This document shows positions 4,038 through 5,231 of a stretch of DNA of 5,231 nt, piece by piece (positions within the stretch are counted from its first letter, which is position 1; each line of letters begins with the position of its first letter). The DNA comes from Bifidobacterium breve (lineage in GTDB: Bacteria; Actinomycetota; Actinomycetes; Mycobacteriales; Mycobacteriaceae), in contig CAMCWJ010000215.1 in assembly GCA_945882475.1 (NCBI GenBank), positions 1-5,231 on the forward strand, in the 5' to 3' direction. A model generated the notes under the pieces. That model worked only from the letters and a program-made list of their open reading frames with translations, was not told the origin of the DNA and did no database searches. The translations under genes were made by a program, and so were the position numbers.

Positions 4038-5231
4038 GCGCATCGCCCGCATCGGCGGCGCGCTGGCACCGCGGATGCTGCGACTGGGGTTGGCCGTGCT
4101 GGCCGGCCTGCTGATGTGCGTCAGTTTCCCGCCGGTCGGCTGGTGGTGGTCGGCGGTGCCCGCGATCGCCGTGCTCAGTTGGGTGCTCAGACATCCGGGC
4201 ACCACGATGGCCGGCGGACTCGGCTACGGGTTCCTGTTCGGAATGGCGTTCTACCTTCCGCTGTTGCCGTGGATCAGCGGACTGGTCGGTGGCTTTCCCT
4301 GGATCGTGCTGGCGGTGCTACAGGCGTCGTTCCCAGCGGTCTTCGGGTTGTTCGGTGTGCGGGTGGCCCGGCTGCCGGGCTGGCCGCTGTGGCTGGCGCT
4401 GCTGTGGTCGCTACAGGAATTGCTCAAATCCACGATCCCGTTCGGCGGGTTCCCCTGGGGCGTAGTCGCTTTCGGGCAGACCGACGGTCCTCTGCTGGCC
4501 TTGGCGCAATGGGGTGGTGCCCCGCTGGTGTCGTTCGCCGTCGCACTGCTGGGCACTTCGCTGTGCGCGCTGGTGACCGGTCGGCTCGTCACACCGGTGG
4601 CGGTGATCGCCGCGGTGCTGCTGATCACGGTGCTGGCCACACCGGGTGTCCGCCGGGCGGGGGAGGCCACCGCCGACGAGCCCGCCATCACGGTGGCCGC
4701 CATCCAGGGCAATGTGCCGCGACTCGGCTTAGATTTCAACAGCCAGCGCCGCGCCGTGCTGGACAACCACGTCGCGCAGACCCTGCAGCTGGCCGACGAC
4801 GTGCGGGCCGGCAAGGTTGCGCAGCCCGCGTTCGTGATCTGGCCGGAGAACTCCTCCGACATCGACCCGCTGCGCAACGCCGACGCGGCACAACAGATCA
4901 GCGTCGCCGCCCGGGGGATCGGCGTGCCGATCCTGGTCGGCACCGTGCTGGCCCGCCCGGACTGGACCCCGGAGGACCCGGTGGCCTCCAACACCGTGCT
5001 CGTCTGGGATCCGGTCGACGGGCCCGGCGAACGCCACGACAAGCAGATCGTCCAGCCGTTCGGGGAGTACCTGCCCTGGCGCGGATTCTTCCGGCACCTG
5101 TCGTCCTATGCCGACCGGGCCGGCTACTTCGTGCCGGGCGACGGCACCGGCGTGGTGCGCCCGGCCGGCGTACCGGTCGGCGTAGCCACCTGCTGGGAGG
5201 TCATCTTCGACCGGGCGCTGCGCGAGTCGGT
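4030..5231 (+). CDS. lnt: Apolipoprotein N-acyltransferase, N-terminal 400 codons (3' end outside window)
   Basis: The frame is open from ATG 4030 to the window end. Lnt moves an acyl chain from a phospholipid to the free amino group of the lipid-modified cysteine of lipoproteins, at the outer face of the cytoplasmic membrane. About seven hydrophobic segments are seen (17-34, 37-53, 60-82, 90-111, 117-133, 164-184, 187-205), with the family-type FGGFPWG loop at 138-144. A nitrilase-like domain starts near 220. All three catalytic residues are present: E273 in WPENSSD, K338 in KQIVQPFGEYLP and C388 in TCWEVIFD, with spacing close to E. coli E267-K335-C387. The ATG overlaps the amidohydrolase stop by 8 bases with no strong Shine-Dalgarno, so translation is probably coupled. 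In M. tuberculosis this domain is fused to a polyprenol-phosphate mannosyltransferase (ppm1); in M. smegmatis they are separate. The window ends before this can be seen. Confidence 0.93.
   Translation, partial: MAERIARIGGALAPRMLRLGLAVLAGLLMCVSFPPVGWWWSAVPAIAVLSWVLRHPGTTMAGGLGYGFLFGMAFYLPLLPWISGLVGGFPWIVLAVLQASFPAVFGLFGVRVARLPGWPLWLALLWSLQELLKSTIPFGGFPWGVVAFGQTDGPLLALAQWGGAPLVSFAVALLGTSLCALVTGRLVTPVAVIAAVLLITVLATPGVRRAGEATADEPAITVAAIQGNVPRLGLDFNSQRRAVLDNHVAQTLQLADDVRAGKVAQPAFVIWPENSSDIDPLRNADAAQQISVAARGIGVPILVGTVLARPDWTPEDPVASNTVLVWDPVDGPGERHDKQIVQPFGEYLPWRGFFRHLSSYADRAGYFVPGDGTGVVRPAGVPVGVATCWEVIFDRALRES

Noticed and set aside
4729..4731. TTA leucine codon in lnt (another at 3651 in the amidohydrolase) as a bldA-like control
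   Set aside because: TTA-based control is a Streptomyces feature; the gene set here is mycobacterial and single rare codons are unremarkable.
4251..5042. A 263-codon minus-strand frame opposite lnt
   Set aside because: The Ser/Thr/Pro/Ala-rich product reflects the complement of lnt codons; the plus strand has all Lnt catalytic motifs.

Overview
The window comes from a high-GC actinobacterium, most likely a Mycobacterium or Mycolicibacterium. Almost every codon ends in G or C. The gene types and their order (cobN, an Rv2061-type PPOX protein, fxsA, a large amidohydrolase, then an Lnt-type acyltransferase) resemble what I remember of the cobN-to-ppm1 part of mycobacterial chromosomes. That comparison is from memory, not from a search. 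All genes are on the plus strand, the window is almost fully coding, and I see no RNA gene, insertion sequence, prophage, CRISPR array or clear intrinsic terminator.

Layout: positions 1-999 hold the 3' end of cobN (cobalt insertion in aerobic B12 synthesis; the start lies outside). A small probable F420-dependent PPOX-class protein follows after 9 bases (1009-1392). After a 40-base gap comes a small cupin protein (1433-1819), whose start has the spacing of a leaderless mycobacterial transcript. A 71-base gap (1820-1890) is the most regulatory-looking piece: it has competing G/C hairpins, five G-tracts, and a strong ribosome binding site that serves a 31-codon reading frame overlapping the start of the next gene. 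Then come fxsA (1891-2418), a YtcJ-like metal-dependent amidohydrolase (2436-4037) and the first 400 codons of an apolipoprotein N-acyltransferase (4030 to the end).

fxsA, the amidohydrolase and lnt are tightly packed (17-base gap, then an 8-base overlap) and probably form one transcription unit, with an envelope theme from FxsA and Lnt. cobN and the PPOX gene look like the end of a separate cofactor-related unit. These are mostly recognisable housekeeping or accessory genes, and I do not see a new defence or mobile system. The most unexpected signals are a sharp island of A/T-ending codons with an inverted repeat inside cobN (253-321), and the leader region before fxsA.
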